From NCBI GenBank assembly GCA_037013685.1, contig CM072884.1, forward strand, positions 4,278,001-4,342,000: a stretch of DNA of 64,000 bases. The letters are read 5' to 3'. The notes under the pieces are model-generated. The model was given only the letters and a program-made list of their open reading frames with translations, did no database searches and was not told where the DNA came from. The stretch's first letter is position 1. Each line of letters begins with the position of its first letter. This stretch comes from Acridotheres tristis (Eukaryota; Chordata; Aves; Passeriformes; Sturnidae). Positions 63,938-64,000 of the stretch are shown piece after piece. The translations under genes and the position numbers were made by a program.

Positions 63938-64000
63938 CTGGCAGGAAAACAGGAGCTGAATTAAGGTTAGTGATGAAGAGGTTCAAGCTGGGATGTGCGA

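Larger units (their letters stand above)
44944..64000. other. Long non-coding stretch, part 3
   Basis: No conserved gene is visible. The stretch contains A-runs at 49.2, 53.8 and 54.3 kb, one old CR1 remnant (58488-58565), a perfect X-box (60272-60285), a 50-base CpG-dense patch (60785-60836), an A-rich low-complexity block (61032-61124) and two exon-like segments (50324-50357 and 63903-63937). If POU2F1 exon 1U lies beyond 64 kb, all of this is intron 1. Confidence 0.7.

Noticed and set aside
1..64000. CRISPR array, phage, plasmid or bacterial defence system
   Set aside because: No regularly spaced repeats, long dense genes or ribosome-binding sites were seen. Splice-bordered exons and CR1 elements show vertebrate nuclear DNA.

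Overview
The window reads as vertebrate, most likely avian, nuclear DNA. It is AT-rich and CpG-poor, its short open frames look random, and it carries at least five 3'-end fragments of CR1 retrotransposons. These end in the ATTCTATG/ATTCTGTG-type tails typical of bird and reptile genomes. Nothing bacterial, viral or plasmid-like was seen, and no CRISPR array, operon or rRNA/tRNA gene.

The one gene I can prove is POU2F1 (Oct-1), transcribed on the minus strand, so it runs from high to low coordinates. Five coding exons are present, each with AG/GT splice borders and a continuous reading phase: the lymphoid-type first exon 1L (17498-17471), then exon 2 (12757-12692), exon 3 (6112-6012), exon 4 (3155-3102) and exon 5 (1467-1348). 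Spliced, they encode the start of the Oct-1L isoform (MLDCSDYVL-DSR-MNNPSETSKP...) and the first part of the glutamine-rich activation region, up to ...GGQITG. The next glutamine-rich exon and the POU-specific and POU-homeodomain exons lie beyond coordinate 1.

From about 17.6 kb to 18.06 kb sits a probable Oct-1L promoter with two perfect octamer sites, the motif bound by Oct-1 itself. The remaining 46 kb (18-64 kb) has no recognisable conserved gene. The simplest reading is that it is the long first intron between a ubiquitous promoter (exon 1U, not found here) and exon 1L, or else 5' flank. It holds CR1 fragments, A-rich and AT-rich simple repeats, and an isolated CpG island at 44.6-44.9 kb. 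That island has a TATA-like box on the minus strand and an open frame ending at a splice donor in exactly the phase needed to join POU2F1 exon 2.

The most interesting leads are four. The first is that candidate alternative first exon. The second is an open frame reaching 30 codons upstream of the Oct-1L start, behind a strong pyrimidine tract. The third is the octamer pair next to exon 1L, together with an octamer-rich stretch at 22.9-33.8 kb, both suggesting autoregulation. The fourth is two short exon-like segments (50.3 and 63.9 kb) whose phase would also fit exon 2. Everything outside the five exons and the CR1 copies is inference from sequence alone.
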